This document shows, one piece after another, positions 10,144 through 23,312 of a stretch of 64,000 nucleotides of DNA. Each line of letters begins with the position of its first letter. The first letter of the stretch is position 1. A model generated the notes under the pieces. The model was given only the letters and a program-made list of their open reading frames with translations, searched no databases and was not told the DNA's origin. Position numbers and translations under genes: made by a program. The DNA is from Zygaena filipendulae. Its lineage: Eukaryota; Arthropoda; Insecta; Lepidoptera; Zygaenidae. The stretch spans positions 8,952,001 through 9,016,000 of the forward strand of contig OU015664.1 of NCBI GenBank assembly GCA_907165275.2, given 5' to 3'.

Positions 10144-11311
10144 GGTAAGAATTCGGAACTAAGAATGCGGACCCGTTCCCTCTCCCGTCACTCCCTTGAA
10201 GAATGCACCTCAGGCGCACCTTGCGAGCTTTGGGTTTATAGTCAATAATATTAACCATGTTACAAATTTAAACTAACATTCATTGACACTTAATTAGGCC
10301 GTAAATAACATAGGTGCATTTAGGCAGATACCTACTTAGATGATATAATTTAATTTTATCGTTACAAATTGAGTTAGTGTTTTGTAATCTTGTTTTGGAA
10401 TGCCATATTTTTTAGGCATTTTATTTTTATAGGACAGTCTGTTTTTGTAAAACTTTTTGCACTCCTATGAAATGCACACTTACCTACCAACTTAGTAGAC
10501 CAAAGTTCAGTCTCATCGCCAAAGGGTTGCTTTGTTATCTAAGTAGGTAATTACCTGCGTTATATTTTATTGTTTGTGAGGTCTCATTATGGTTTTTTTT
10601 TAATTAATCAGATACAAGTTATAAAAAGCAAAATAATAAGAAAGCACCGAAGTTATGTGTCCACATAAGTATAACTTCGGCACTTTAAAGGTTAACATAC
10701 GTTGGATTCACGCCTGTCGCTCCGAGGGTTAGGCAGGGACTATAGAATAGATCTCAACTGCTACGGTTCTTGCCGAACATTCCTTAATCTTCTCAAACTT
10801 TTTCGTCGGTTTTGGTTGCCGTACATGTTCCCCATCTTAAGGACATCCCAGAGAATGTAATAACTATCCTGAAACTGATTGGAATAGGTGTTTCCTTGAG
10901 CGAGTTATTTCGCCTTTGAATTTGCATCATCCATACTCCGTAACTATGTTATTTTAAACAAGTGACAGTTGTGTTATCAATATCTGCATAGGAGGCGCAA
11001 ATTTTTATAAATTCTGAAGTTAGGTAGTATTTTGTTGGCATAATTTTGTATCATTCTCTTTGTGTTCGAACATTACATAACTATTTTGTTCGACGTTCTT
11101 TGTTTTAATCGTTTGTGCTATCCCTAGGTAAATTTTTTATTTATTCATACCCGATCATTCGACCAACGTATGTGTTCAATAGTTGTATCTAAGGAATAAA
11201 ACACGCCAGCTAGCATGGTATCTCTATCTGTCTACTTCTCAGGTCTACCTGTTATGCAAACAAAAGATTTGTTGTCAGCGTTATTAATTGTATGTACCTA
11301 TGTAAGCATTG

Positions 11312-11736
11312 ATGTAAAAAAACCCGCCAAGTGAGAGTCGGACTCGCGCACTGAGGGTTCCGTTCATACTTGTAGGTTGTACCTAAATGTCCCTTTTGAC
11401 GTTTGTCCCATAAGCCAAACTTAATTTTGCCTTCGGAAAACTGTTGTTCCCATCGCGGTCAGTTTACCAACTGCAAATAAATTTGTAATTGCGTACCTAT
11501 GGGAATAGCAATAATTTTTTGTGATTAACTAAAAATTTGCGATTTTCGAATTTTTCTCTTGTGTGAGACAATGCTTCTTGCCAAATTCCATGATTCTAGG
11601 TCAATAGGAAGTACTCTATAGGTCCCTCTCATTGACCTAACATCCTCTTGCGCGTGTCAAAAATCAAAATGAACGGCCGTTTATCCTGCAAGTTCCATTT
11701 TTCCTTTTGAGGCACGGAACCCTCAAAAATACGTAG
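11312..11736. repeat. Dispersed repeat with GGGTTCCGT / ACGGAACCC ends
   Basis: Opens CCGCCAAGTGAGAGTCGG, ACTCGCGCAC and GGGTTCCGT, closes TTGAGGCACGGAACCCTC. A common lepidopteran interspersed repeat; class not resolved. Confidence 0.5.
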
Positions 11737-12257
11737 GTAATTATTTCTCGATACTATTAGTAAATGACAATGTAATATCTGTGTCATGTAGATAATATTT
11801 TTTGATCTTTGATACAAGGTCAATTATTGAGTTGGAAAATAAAATGATAGGTAGGTATTTTATAAAAAAACATTAATGCTTCTAGTTAAATTGAATGTCA
11901 CCTCGAACAATATTACCATAATTTTAATAACCTTAAAAAACGTGGATAAAAATCGTAGGTATACAATACATAATATTATAATTTATAAACCCTATTATAT
12001 CTAAAACCGCGCAGCTTTACAACTCAACCTACCAATAGTTTTGGGTCTTGGTTTTGTCCAAACTCGGGCAGTAGATACCTACCTACCTAAGGACATCATT
12101 GTTGTTAAGGTTTTTAAGACGACATCAATGGTGACCACATGGTGATAAAAAAATATATTATACTGTATCACCATAGATCGATAACTTTGAAATTATTTCA
12201 CCACTATTTTCGTTGTACCAACCTACGTTTGTTTTGCGTATGCGCTCATAGGTAAGA

Positions 12258-12640
12258 TATCGACGTAGGAAAACGTATTTGCTGTAGTAAGTCTCAAAAT
12301 ATTAAATGTTCACCACAGCTCAAAAACTTTTCTAAAATTGAAAAAAAAAATCATTACGTAAAACTTATACGTCGTAGGAACATGATTTTAAAAACGTATT
12401 TTTATTTATCCCTCTTTTACGTTAAATAACTATAAAGTTATCCCGTAAGCAATACCTACTCGTTTTTGGTAAACTTACAGCAAAGAAGACTACTAGTTTT
12501 GTTTAAAAAACTTACTTTTTTGTCCCAAAAAATATAGGACCCAGACCAATCGACGCAGTATTTGTTTCTGATTAAATTGATGTAAAAACATTTTTTGATT
12601 TTTTGAGGCTTAGGTACAGATACGTTTTCCTACGTCGATA
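12258..12640. mobile_element. Inverted-repeat element, 383 bp
   Basis: Exact 21-bp ends, starting TATCGACGTAGGAAAACG and ending in its complement. Internal AT-rich sequence repeats parts of the end motif (ACGTCGTAGGAA near 12370). Confidence 0.7.
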
Positions 12641-13074
12641 ATTATGGTTACACTGTTGTGATCCAGATAAATACAGTAAAACTTGCGAGAGTTGGCTGCT
12701 ATAATATTTTCTCTGTGGAGGTTTTTTCGGTTCACAGGTCGGTGTTACACTAGTTTAAATTATTGTACATAGCTACTTGTTCGCTTATGATAATATGAGC
12801 ACTAAACGATGCGATAAGAATGTGCGTACGTGATTTCTGAGACGTGACGTCTCAGAGATTTGGTGAATGAAATTCTCATATGGGACGTTTTACTTCGAAT
12901 AGCAGCCGTGTCATTGATTTGTAAAATTTCAACGGTCTCGCCAGGTATTTATATACATAAAATCTTATTTACACACTGAAATTGTTATTTACTTAGTTAA
13001 AGTATTTTGTTTTTCATTTTCTTTTGCTTTTTATCTGGGTAGGTACCTTTGATAAAAGAATCCCTATTTCCCTT

Positions 13075-13547
13075 GGTCACGCCATCACGCGTGATCGGCT
13101 GGACCAATTTCGCTAATTCATTTTTGTTGTGCTTGTTATTGTAAGGAGAAGGTTCTTATGAAAGAAGTTTTGAGTTCCTGCGGGAATTCTGAAACTCACG
13201 CGGGTGAATTGCCAAAACGGTTGGACCGATTTTAACTCTGTCTGTCTGTCTGTTTGTTACGCTTTCACGCCAAGACGGTTCAACCGATCATCATGAAATT
13301 TTGCATACATGTTGTCAGGGGTACACAGAAGGACATAGGGTACTTTTTATTCTGGAATTCCCGCGGGAACTCTGAAATTAACGCGGGAAACGGCTAATCA
13401 CCAAAACGGTTGAAACCATTTTGACGGAATTTTCACTGGCCAAATCTGATGAACCTCTACTATTCCTTAGTATAAGAATTAGGCTACTTTGGAGTTCCTG
13501 CGTGAATTCCGAAATTCACGAGGGTGAAACCGCGTGGCACAGCTAGT
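13075..13547 (+). mobile_element. Nested Lep1-type Helitron fragments
   Basis: Three overlapping body segments (ACGGTTGGACCGAT, GACGGTTCAACCGATCATCA, AACGGTTGAAACC) share one terminal GGCACAGCTAGT. Confidence 0.6.
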
Positions 13548-14984
13548 AAAAAAAAAGTTATTTTATTCTATTTTATCCTGAATAAAGACGCTGGAAGTCA
13601 AGCCGCAGAAGATCAAAGTTAAGACTGAAATCCCTGTAATTTTTTTTCCTAATTTATCCCAAATAGGTAGATACTCCGAAAAGAGAAAAACTCATAAATT
13701 CTGGTTGGTTACCTAATTTCAACTAATAACAAGTTCTTGATGTCTTTCCTGCAGTTGCTACCTACACATAGGTATACGTAGTAAGGTACTGAGGTAGATG
13801 AAAGTGGGTTTTACTGTTTTTTTAACGTTTCATTATACCTACCATACATTTTATTTATTACATTACATTAGAATTTCAAATAGGTCGGTTAAAATTCCAG
13901 CCCGTAACGTTTCGTTTTTACTCGGTAAATAAATACAGGATGAATTTTGGCGGGTATGCTTGTCTTTTTATTTGTGTATTTTTTGATGTATTTTTTGTTA
14001 ATAAGAAGATTTGGCTGTAGGTAATAAGGTGCCGTTTCAACAGTAATGTTTAGCAGTCATATGAGTTAAGTAGTAAGTAGATAGGTAGCAGTTTTTTTGT
14101 GATCGATATCTCGAGCTGATTACCTAGTTTGGTGGCCCTCAAATGTTCCGAGAGTTTTTTTACAGTCGATTTCTGCAATTTTAAACCGTACAACAATACA
14201 TAAACAATACATTTTCACTACTACGTATTCCTCCCCGTGGTTTCACTTGCATCAGTATCGAAATTCCCTCAGGAACTCTTTATTCGGATGAAAGTAGGTA
14301 CCTTCTCCTATTACAAACTCTAAACTACTAAGTCTTTGTTCAGGGATAAATAGTATAAGATATCCTATGCCACTCGGAGTTAGTGCATCTTCCTTATTAG
14401 TGAAAGAATCTTTAGAATCCGTTCCATAGTTCCAAAGATTACTAGAAGTAATAAAGTTTTATTTTTAAAAACGTTTAGATAAACTTAAAAACTTAATATC
14501 ATAATTGTAGATTGATGCTGGCTAAATGCATTATGTGCGGAGTGCGTGGGTTCATAAGAAAAAAAAGAAGAATTACCTACTCAATGCAGCTGGTACCTAC
14601 ATTCTTTATTTTATTGTTGTATTAGCTTGAATTTATTTACAAACATGTGCAGACTACAGGTATAGTAACTACTTATTAAAATAAATGGTTACGCAAGTTT
14701 TTTTTGCGATTAAACCAAAAAATATTGAAAATAATAATAATTTAAATTTCATTTCTTTGAAACGAGGACGGTAAAGAAGGAGACCCTTTCTTGGATAATG
14801 CCACGATCGACGTTCTATTTAATTTTAAGACGCGCTAAGTATTACGCTTTGAAGTTTTCGACAAAAAATGGCAGGTGAACATTGATAATAAAGTTCAAAA
14901 GCCCGATATCTACGCAGTAAAAAAAAAAGAAGAAAAAAGTTGAACAGTCATCCAGTAAGCTCTTGCACGTTGAGCTTTAAACAG

Positions 14985-15100
14985 TGGAAGCGGAGCACAG
15001 AAAGCACTTGTCCGATCAGCTCGGTGAACCGAGGCGTCTCTAAACCGGTTCCATTGTGGTCGCGAGGCGCGCGGCCACAGGAAAACAAAGCTCCGATTAA
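14985..15100. other. CpG-containing unique segment upstream of ihog
   Basis: GAAGCGGAGCACAGAAAGC...GCGAGGCGCGCGGCCACAGG stands out in AT-rich DNA. Another candidate for the ihog first exon. Composition only. Confidence 0.15.
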
Positions 15101-16304
15101 ATCAAGCTTTAGATAAATAATTGATCATGAAAATTTTGTTACAACTGTAATGGCTTTTTTGTGAATGTATTTATCTACACACTGTTTAGTGATGAATACT
15201 TTTAATAATATTTCAAGACGTAGTTAAAAATCCGGCTCGGCGGACCATGGAGAATTTATAAAAGGCTTGCACCGAGACTCGTAAAATTTTATTGATCTCT
15301 AAGAACATTTAGGTAGTTACTCAGTCCTTAGTATTATTATTGATGAACCATCCTAGGGCAAGTCTTCGAACCGATTATAATTGATCTTTGGTATTCATCG
15401 GCTATTACTGACGATTTTGTTATTTACCAGCTTTCGGCACTCATTCGGGAATTCTAAAAAGTATCTAGGTATGTCACTCAAGGATACTGTAGCTTCCTAT
15501 CAATGAAAAAATTCCGGAATCGATTCAGTAATTCCGGAAATTATCCCCTACATCCAAAACCACAAACTTTACCTTTTTATCATATCAGTGAAGATTTATA
15601 GATTATAATTATCTATTTATTTTCTGTTAATTGTATCGTAATAATCTTATCTGATATTATGAAACATAAAGAAAGAAACTCATCGGCATCATATAATATT
15701 CAAGCCCTATACCTACCTATTTACAGCCTATTTCACCGGGAAACAGGCTTTAGTATGTGTAAGAATAAATGGGGAAAACTAACAGAAATCGGAAATATCT
15801 CAGTCATCCCGCCTCATTAATCTGCACATGTAATCAAAATGTTGACGAGTTTTTTATGCTTCACACGTGGCTGTAACAGAATAGAATGTTCACGGGATTC
15901 TCGGCTCTACGGCAGACATTTTAAAGAATAGCACTTCGTTTATAAGTGCTATCAACTCTTTTGAGATTTCCCATATATTGTTCATATATTGTTCGACCGA
16001 AATGAAAACGGCACGTGCGCTTTATATAAGTGTGACGCGAAGTGCTTTACAAATGGAGAGCTTTATTCTCGGTCGACCGCTCTGATGGTGGTCTCTTAAA
16101 TTACTGGCCGTTATGTTCTAGTTTTAAATTGGAAATACTATTTTGTTTCATCAAAGACATTGTTTCGATTCATTTGATCTAGAACGAACTATATTCTTAC
16201 ACCACAGTAATTGGTTAGTAGATACTAAGTAGGTTATATTCTGTGAAGTCGCTAGTCCTTGGCGGATATCCAAACCTCAGCTTCCGGCTTCCGATTTATT
16301 CTCA

Positions 16305-16533
16305 TTAAAATGAATGTACGAACGTGTGTATGTATGTATGTAATGTAAAAGTTTATGACTATGTTTGACTTTGAATGTTCATCAGTCAGTCATCAGTCAC
16401 ACATTAACGTATTTTGGAGGTAACTTGGCACACAGATATGTATATACAATATAATATGTTCTAGAGGCACAGGATGGTTTTCATCTTGGAACTCCTGAGG
16501 GAATCCCGAAATTCAAGCGGGTGAAGCCGCGGT
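16305..16533 (+). mobile_element. Helitron-like fragment
   Basis: Begins AAAATGAATGTACGAACG and ends at GGTGAAGCCGCGG without the CTAG end. Confidence 0.5.
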
Positions 16534-18183
16534 ATAATTAATGTTGGTATAATTAATAAACTTTTATAATAGCATTGTTACTTTCCATATCCGTTTCCTA
16601 CACAGTCGTAGGTTTCCGGTTGCATTCATACCTAATATAATTTGGTTTTCAAATTTCAAAGACTGCCTCGTTCGAGTAATTTATTTTTTATGGAAATTTG
16701 TGTCAAAATAATCTTCGATTCCAATTAATCAATACGCACTGTGACAGTTCTGGAAGCGTTTTTATTTTGAAATTGGAACTGTATGTCATCGGTATCGAAT
16801 TACCCCTCCGGTTGGGACCACACATAGGTTCCGGGTATACTTAGCTAAGTACCCCTGAGTACAGTCAACAAGGAAATAAGGTTTAAGTGTCATATTATTA
16901 TGTACTTACCTTTATGGAAATCCTTAATAGATCCTCAACTAAACCGATGTAGGACGCGCCAATTTTTCCTGGGCATTTTTTTGGGTAAGATTTCCAAGTC
17001 TTCCAAAAAATTTCAATATCATCTAATTTGAAATCGTATCTATTAATATTAATTAATAAATACGGACTATTCCATATATGCGAAAGTTTGGATATTGACG
17101 TGGATAAATAACGCATACAAATATAAACGGATATTATGGCTGAATTAAAACTACTAAAATTCAACCAGAGGCATAATAAATATTACAATGTGCTTACCTT
17201 ATTTATTTGCTGACCTTAATGATGAACGACATCGCGACATTGTACTGTCATCATTGATCGATATTCATTGGGTGCTTGATTAATTATTAGTATACTCACA
17301 ATACTGTGATATCCGCTACGACGAAAAAGCAATTGAATTGCTAATTTTTCGTGTTGTGACCGTTGGTTACGTTCGGATTTAACGTTGCAATGCTATACGG
17401 GTATGTTGTTTTACGTTTTTATTCAGTTGGTCCCATTTTGTATGAAACCTACAATCCTAGAGGTAAAACAATATTTGTTTTCATTTGTTTTCTGTTCTTG
17501 TTCTTTATGATCACAGAGTGAAAAGGTAGGTTTTTCATTGGCAGACGTGTAGCAGCGTACCGTAGCTTAGCCCGTAGACCATAATAATATGGGCTACGAT
17601 AACACATGGACTCTATATTATTATCATCGCTTTCATAGGAGAATGAGCACAAACGGCCAAAATGTATAAATAAATTAATCGACTGAATAATATGGTGGTT
17701 GCTAAATTTATCAAGCTGTAAGAAATGTTATTCAATGAAATATTCAAATTAATCGGACTGTCTTGAAAGAAAGTACATACCTACCTAACTTGCTTTTATC
17801 TTATGTTCTAAAAATAATGTGCTTTAGAATATTATATTGTAGTACCTAGTATAGTATTATATTATCTGTGGTAATATGATCTCATGCTCATCTCGCAGAT
17901 GACGTACCTACTCTACGTATTCAAGATACCTATACTCTTTTATTTGTTATTCGTATCAACTTTCGCTGGAAACTACAAGCTTTCATATAGCTAAGTCTAG
18001 TTAATACGGCGAGGTATTTTAATCGTTGAATGGATAATAGTTAAATGCACCAGCATGACATAAAATACTTCACTGCTATATGATAACCCGTATGTAGGCG
18101 TATTAAAGCCTGTCTCTATTGAACGTGCAATTAGCTCCTACAATCCTGAGAAAATAATTATTATCTATTTTTTTTATTTATAG

Positions 18184-18425
18184 ACTAGCTGTCCTGCGCG
18201 CTTTCACCCGGGATAATTTCGGAGTTCCCGCGGAATTGATCCATAAAAACTTTGCACCCACCTTTTCACCACTTTAGGGGTTGAATTCCTTTTCCTTTGC
18301 TATCGGATGGCTACGTCATACGAAGAACACACCCTCCAAGTTTCAGGTCTCTACGATCAGCCGTTTAGGCTATGCGTTGATTCATCAGTCATTCGGGACA
18401 AAGCATTTTATATATATTGGTAGAT
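18184..18425 (-). mobile_element. Lep1-type Helitron, AGGGGTTGAAT subfamily
   Basis: ACTAGCTGTCCTGCGCGC start, body with TTTAGGGGTTGAATTCC. Confidence 0.7.
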
Positions 18426-18940
18426 AGATAGACCATGTCTACTATTCCGTTATTGAATTTATGTGGTTCGGGAACATACCCATACTTGACCCATTTTTTT
18501 AGAATTTTTTAACTTTTCATTCTTTTAAGTGACTGCTGTCACCTGCCAAACTGTACTAATAAAAATGCGTACTTCCATATTAAACTGAGTCCGTTATGTC
18601 CGTTATGCGTGAAAGAGGCAAAAATATAAGAAAAGTAATTTCGAAAAAAATTACAGTTGCTTAATGTTTTTCCGTAGAGCAGCCATATTATGACACCGTG
18701 ACGGAAAATAAAGTTTTACTCTCATCCGCACCGTGCGACAAAGAACTTCGTTCTAAAAAACCTGCATACAGGTTATTTGGTACAGAAATTGCGTCTGTGA
18801 CTATGTATCTTGGGTACTTAATATACATATTAATGTAGAAGACAATATTTTTTGTGAGTGTCGCTAGTATGGCGCCGGATGTACGATGACCCATAATGCC
18901 CAATTGCTATTAAGCTATTAAGTACTTTTCTCAAACGATA

Positions 18941-18981
18941 GCGGATATTCAAACAAGTTATTAATTTGTTTGAATATCCGC
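18941..18981. repeat. Perfect 16-bp hairpin
   Basis: GCGGATATTCAAACAA and its exact complement around a 9-base loop. No larger element identified. Confidence 0.6.
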
Positions 18982-19228
18982 AAACTATTCTATCTCATAA
19001 TCAATTATGGACTTCCTTGCGGAAATGGCTGATTGATGAAAGTTTTTGTTCAGTTGACAAATTCTTCATGAATAGATAATAAGCAGGTAAATATTCTACA
19101 AATAAGATTGTAATGATGACCAATAATTTAGTCTTTACTTGCAGTTGGGATATACATATAATTTTATTTCATTTTGTTTTGATTTTGTTAACATTTTGAC
19201 AACAAAGCGTTATTTGAATTATAATCAA

Positions 19229-19360
19229 ACAAGCTGTCCTCCCGCGGTAATTTCGGAGTTCCCGCGAGAATTCCAGAATAAACTATACACGTATAAGCCT
19301 TTCTCTCTATCAGTTTTGGAGATTATCGCAAACTGACAGACAGACGTGGTGGAGGACTTT
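19229..19360 (-). mobile_element. Lep1-type Helitron fragment
   Basis: Starts within AGCTGTCCTCCCGCGG and ends GTGGAGGACTTTGTTTTATA. Confidence 0.6.
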
Positions 19361-19931
19361 GTTTTATAATATGTATATAGTGATATCCAAGCATGTTTGA
19401 GAAAATAATGTTTCGTTCTTCGTTCAAATGTCTGAGGATTAGTACGGAATTGTGAAACTTCTTTCCATGATGTGCGTCAATACGCCTCAAGTGATTGACA
19501 GGAACCAGTTTGAACAAGGTGTCGTTATAACTGCTGCTGTAGGTATCCTGCATGCCTCAATAATTTGTTGTATCCGCTGTAGGTACCTACTTCGCTTAAA
19601 AGGCTGATTGGTACGAAGGTAGCTGTCATGTACGAAATGGTCATCAGTGCGTTGTAAATCATTAGGCCAAAATTGGTTCTGTTTTGGAATTCAACGCGCA
19701 TATTATTGGCCACTCGTCAAGGAAGCGTCTAATATTTCACGTAGTAATAATAACTGGATAATAACTACCCTATCTCCTTTTATGTACGCCTGTGTATCAA
19801 AAATTTCATGAGTTGACTTAAGACGTGCAAGAATTAAAAAACAAACATTCGCATTAATAGTTATTAGGATTAGATAGGAAATTATGCTTGTTAGGTAGTT
19901 TTGGTACTTATGTTTTTTTTTTACTGTTCTA

Positions 19932-20115
19932 TACACGGTGAAATTTTCGTATCGTTTACTATGGACCCTTTTTAGAGCCCGTCTTTCATAGCACTAGTTA
20001 GAATTTTACTTCTGCTAGTGCCTGGCATTTCTATAGTAAAATTCTAAATAGCACTATAAAGATGGGCTCCATAAAGCGTCCATAGTAAATTCAAATACGA
20101 AAATTTCACCGTGTA
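19932..20115. mobile_element. Mariner-like MITE, 184 bp
   Basis: 21-bp ends starting TACACGGTGAAATTTTCGTA. The inner arms (AGAATTTTACT, GGGCTC) also pair. TA dinucleotides flank both sides, as expected for Tc1/mariner targets. Confidence 0.7.
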
Positions 20116-20911
20116 TATTGTGGTTACAAAAATTAAAAAGAAAAAATTGCGTACGTTAGGCTTCTATAAGTATATAAAAATCTCACAGTTATTATTATAC
20201 CTAATGTCGTTTGAATGTTTTTGGACGTCATTGAATTCTCCCTGAAATTACACAGGCCGTCCTCCAACAGGGAGAATTCAAGGCTTATTGTACCAGTTAC
20301 TTTTAAGCAAAACATTGTTTGAGGGAGGACTCAAGGCTTTATTATACCAGTTAGTTTGAACCACGGAGCAGACATAGAGTTTCGTTACTACCAGAACTAT
20401 TGTATAACAGAAAAGTAATGAACAGTGGATAATAAATGCATGTGAATGTATCGAAATGGCCCAGCCACAATATTTTGACTAACGTGTAGAGTTTGTGAAG
20501 TTAGGCCGTGTAGAGTTAGAAGCTTGGCTCTACATGAGATCAGATAACTTTTTGACAGTGACATATGGTCTCGTCTTGGCAACATTTTACATGAAAATGT
20601 TTTTGATGGGATAATTCCCTGTGAATATTTTTGAATTGTACCTATCACGTAAACCGTGATATTTAAGTATTAAAATAAGGTATTAATATTTATCATTGCG
20701 GTAACGATAGTTAAAGTTCGTTGTTGTATCGATTAATTATTTTAAGCGTGAAGAGAACATGCGTCACTTTCCATATTAAGACAGATAAATGACGAGTAGG
20801 TCAGGGCACGAGGCGTACTTATAAGAAGGTAGTTACTGTGAGTTGTGACATAAACGGCATCTGTAGTCACAATGGGGACAGCATTCAAACACAGTTTAAT
20901 AATTATTTATT

Positions 20912-21105
20912 ACTAGTTGTGCCGCGCGGTTTCACCCGCGGTAATTTCAGAGTTCCCGCGGGAATTCCGGGATAAAAAGTACCCAATGTCCTTTTCTGCA
21001 CCCCTGACAACGTGCATGCCAAATTTCATCCAAATCCGTTCTGCCATTTTTGCGTGATTGAGTAACAAACATCCACACTTTCACATTTATAATATTAGTA
21101 GGATT
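20912..21105 (-). mobile_element. Lep1-type Helitron copy
   Basis: Full-length, ends intact. Faces the copy at 21169. Confidence 0.75.
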
Positions 21106-21168
21106 AATAATAATTAATTAATTATAATAATTTATTATAAACGGAATATAATAAAATACAGTACCTAA

Positions 21169-21308
21169 TCCTAATATTATAAATGGGAGGGTGAGTTTAT
21201 TTGTTTGTTTATGCTTTCACGCGTTAACGGCTCAACCGATCACCAGGAAATTTTGCATACACATTCACAGGGTTACAGAGAAATCCTGCGGGAACTCCGA
21301 AACTAACG
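21169..21308 (+). mobile_element. Lep1-type Helitron copy, 3' truncated
   Basis: 5' end TCCTAATATTATAAATGGG, lost after GAAACTAACGCCG. Confidence 0.65.
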
Positions 21309-22149
21309 CCGTTGCATGCGTTTTCCCTCCTTTACATCCTTAAGGATTGATTTCCCAAAAATCCTCAAGTATATGTAGGTACCATATATTTTCTTACCTA
21401 ATTTTTAAGAAGAGCCTAAACACTGATTTGTATGTTTCTAATTTCAAAAGCACCCATAGATATTTTCCTACAAACTTTGGCACCCCAAAGTTAGGAGTTA
21501 AATTCCAAAAAATCCTTTCTAAGTTAGTCATATCGAGTTATATCGCAAAAAACGACTGCTTTAATCTTTTTATAGATAACTGATAAAAATTATATTAAAA
21601 AACCAAAGTAAAAAAAAGTTTTTTAATTGATCGAGCCGTTCACGCGTGATGCCGTGACCAAGTTAAATAGGGATTAATTTTTTATTATACATAATTAGTA
21701 TGACCTACCGACATTGAGTACCTATATGTTTGCATTTTTTGTAAATAAATATAGGTCCTACTCGTCAAAACCCTTGAGATTTTTCTGTTTGTTATTCAAA
21801 GAGTTAGTTAAGTACCTTAAAGTAGTTAAGGTACCTAGTGGATAATTCGCTATTGGCTGGTTCAGTAGATAATCAGTATGTTTTATCGCCGCGAAATCTT
21901 CGCTTCACCAGCACCAAGACCGAGGCGTCTGCACTCCAACGTGCCAGGAATGTAAATGTATACGGACGCTCGAGTCTAATAGCTGATTTGAATAGCAAAT
22001 TGCTAACAACATAACGAATTACGATATACCTATATCACTTGTGCCTAATGTAAATAACGGATTATTGTTTAACGTGACAAGAAAATTTGCGCAAAATCTG
22101 AGACCCGAGTCCCCCTGAAGGATCACGTATAAGATCAGGTAAAGATTGG

Positions 22150-22365
22150 ATGAGAATGTGTGTTTTTTTTGTTGCGTTTTCACGCCGTGACTAAACGATC
22201 GATTATCACGAAATTTTGCATACGCGTTGTCATAGGTACCTACAGAAAAGCACATAGGGTACTTTTTATCCTGGAATTTCCGCGAGAGTCAAAATTTTAA
22301 AATCGTCATAGACAAAGACTTCCGAAATCCCGAAATTCCCACGGGAACTCTGAAATTACATTTTA
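22150..22365 (+). mobile_element. Lep1-type Helitron, decayed
   Basis: Body GCGTTTTCACGCCGTGACTA and CGGGAACTCTGAAATTAC; ends lost. Confidence 0.5.
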
Positions 22366-23244
22366 TGATTTTTTGATTAATTAAAGCCCTTTTCTACCAT
22401 AGCCGAAAAATTCATACAACATTATGTATGTACTAGAAATATTTTTTTTTAACATATTATGATCTTTCTCATTATAAATACTGAAGCATATGTTACACGA
22501 TTTTTTACTCTTTTCAGACTAATCTTGTATAATGATGGCTTGCTTACTCGATGGCCGAAAGTAAATAATTTTATTTTGTTGTTTAAGCACGCTTTAGTTT
22601 CATATTTCCACTCATTATTCTAAAAATAAAGCGTTTTGCTTCCCCGCGCACGTGTGACTTGAATATTTTGAATAGCAACTCAGCCGCCTACGTTGAGAAA
22701 TTCTTTGCGGTGATAATATTAATTTTGAAAGCTTTTTTTCGCTTCAAAAAGCACATCATAATATTAATCATTTGACTCGACTATTCGTTCAACATAGAGC
22801 TAAGATATATTAAGTGCGTTTAACGATGGATACTACTATCGTAATTATTAAGGAATTTTGATATTGTTATAGGGTGTCAGGGTGAGGTTCAAACCCTCGA
22901 TAGTAAAATTATTAAAATTAATAAATAAAAAAGCTAACCTTTCTGAAAAACCTTTAATAATAATGTTAATAATAATGTAATTAATTGTTAGCGCTAGTGG
23001 CAATACAAAAAGAAATGGGCGTAGATGTAGAATGACCGCTCAATTTTCAAATAGTTTTGTTACGTCAAAAAATAATTTTTCTTATTGTTAGATATTTAAG
23101 ACGATACTGAACCCTCCTTGAATAAGTCCCTTTCCCTTTAACCTTTAACCTTACACCCTGTATAAAAAAAACTTGTTTACATTCCATACTGGCACAAGTC
23201 GATAGGAAATGTGTTTTCAAAATATTATTTCTTTTGTATTGCAG

Positions 23245-23312
23245 AGTGACCATGAAGACTTCAGCGGTATTTTTGCAGCTGTTCTTGTCTGTTTTTGTGC
23301 CGACATTGGCAG
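23245..23312 (+). CDS. ihog: ihog coding exon 1: start codon and signal peptide
   Basis: The acceptor ttttgtattgcag ends at 23244, so at least one non-coding exon lies upstream. ATG at 23252, then a hydrophobic signal sequence (VFLQLFLSVFVPTLA). Donor gtaaat at 23313, phase 1. Confidence 0.88.

Noticed and set aside
16022..16080. TATATAAG followed by unique sequence, a possible ihog promoter
   Set aside because: No initiator at the right distance and no clear donor. TATA words are frequent in this AT-rich DNA.
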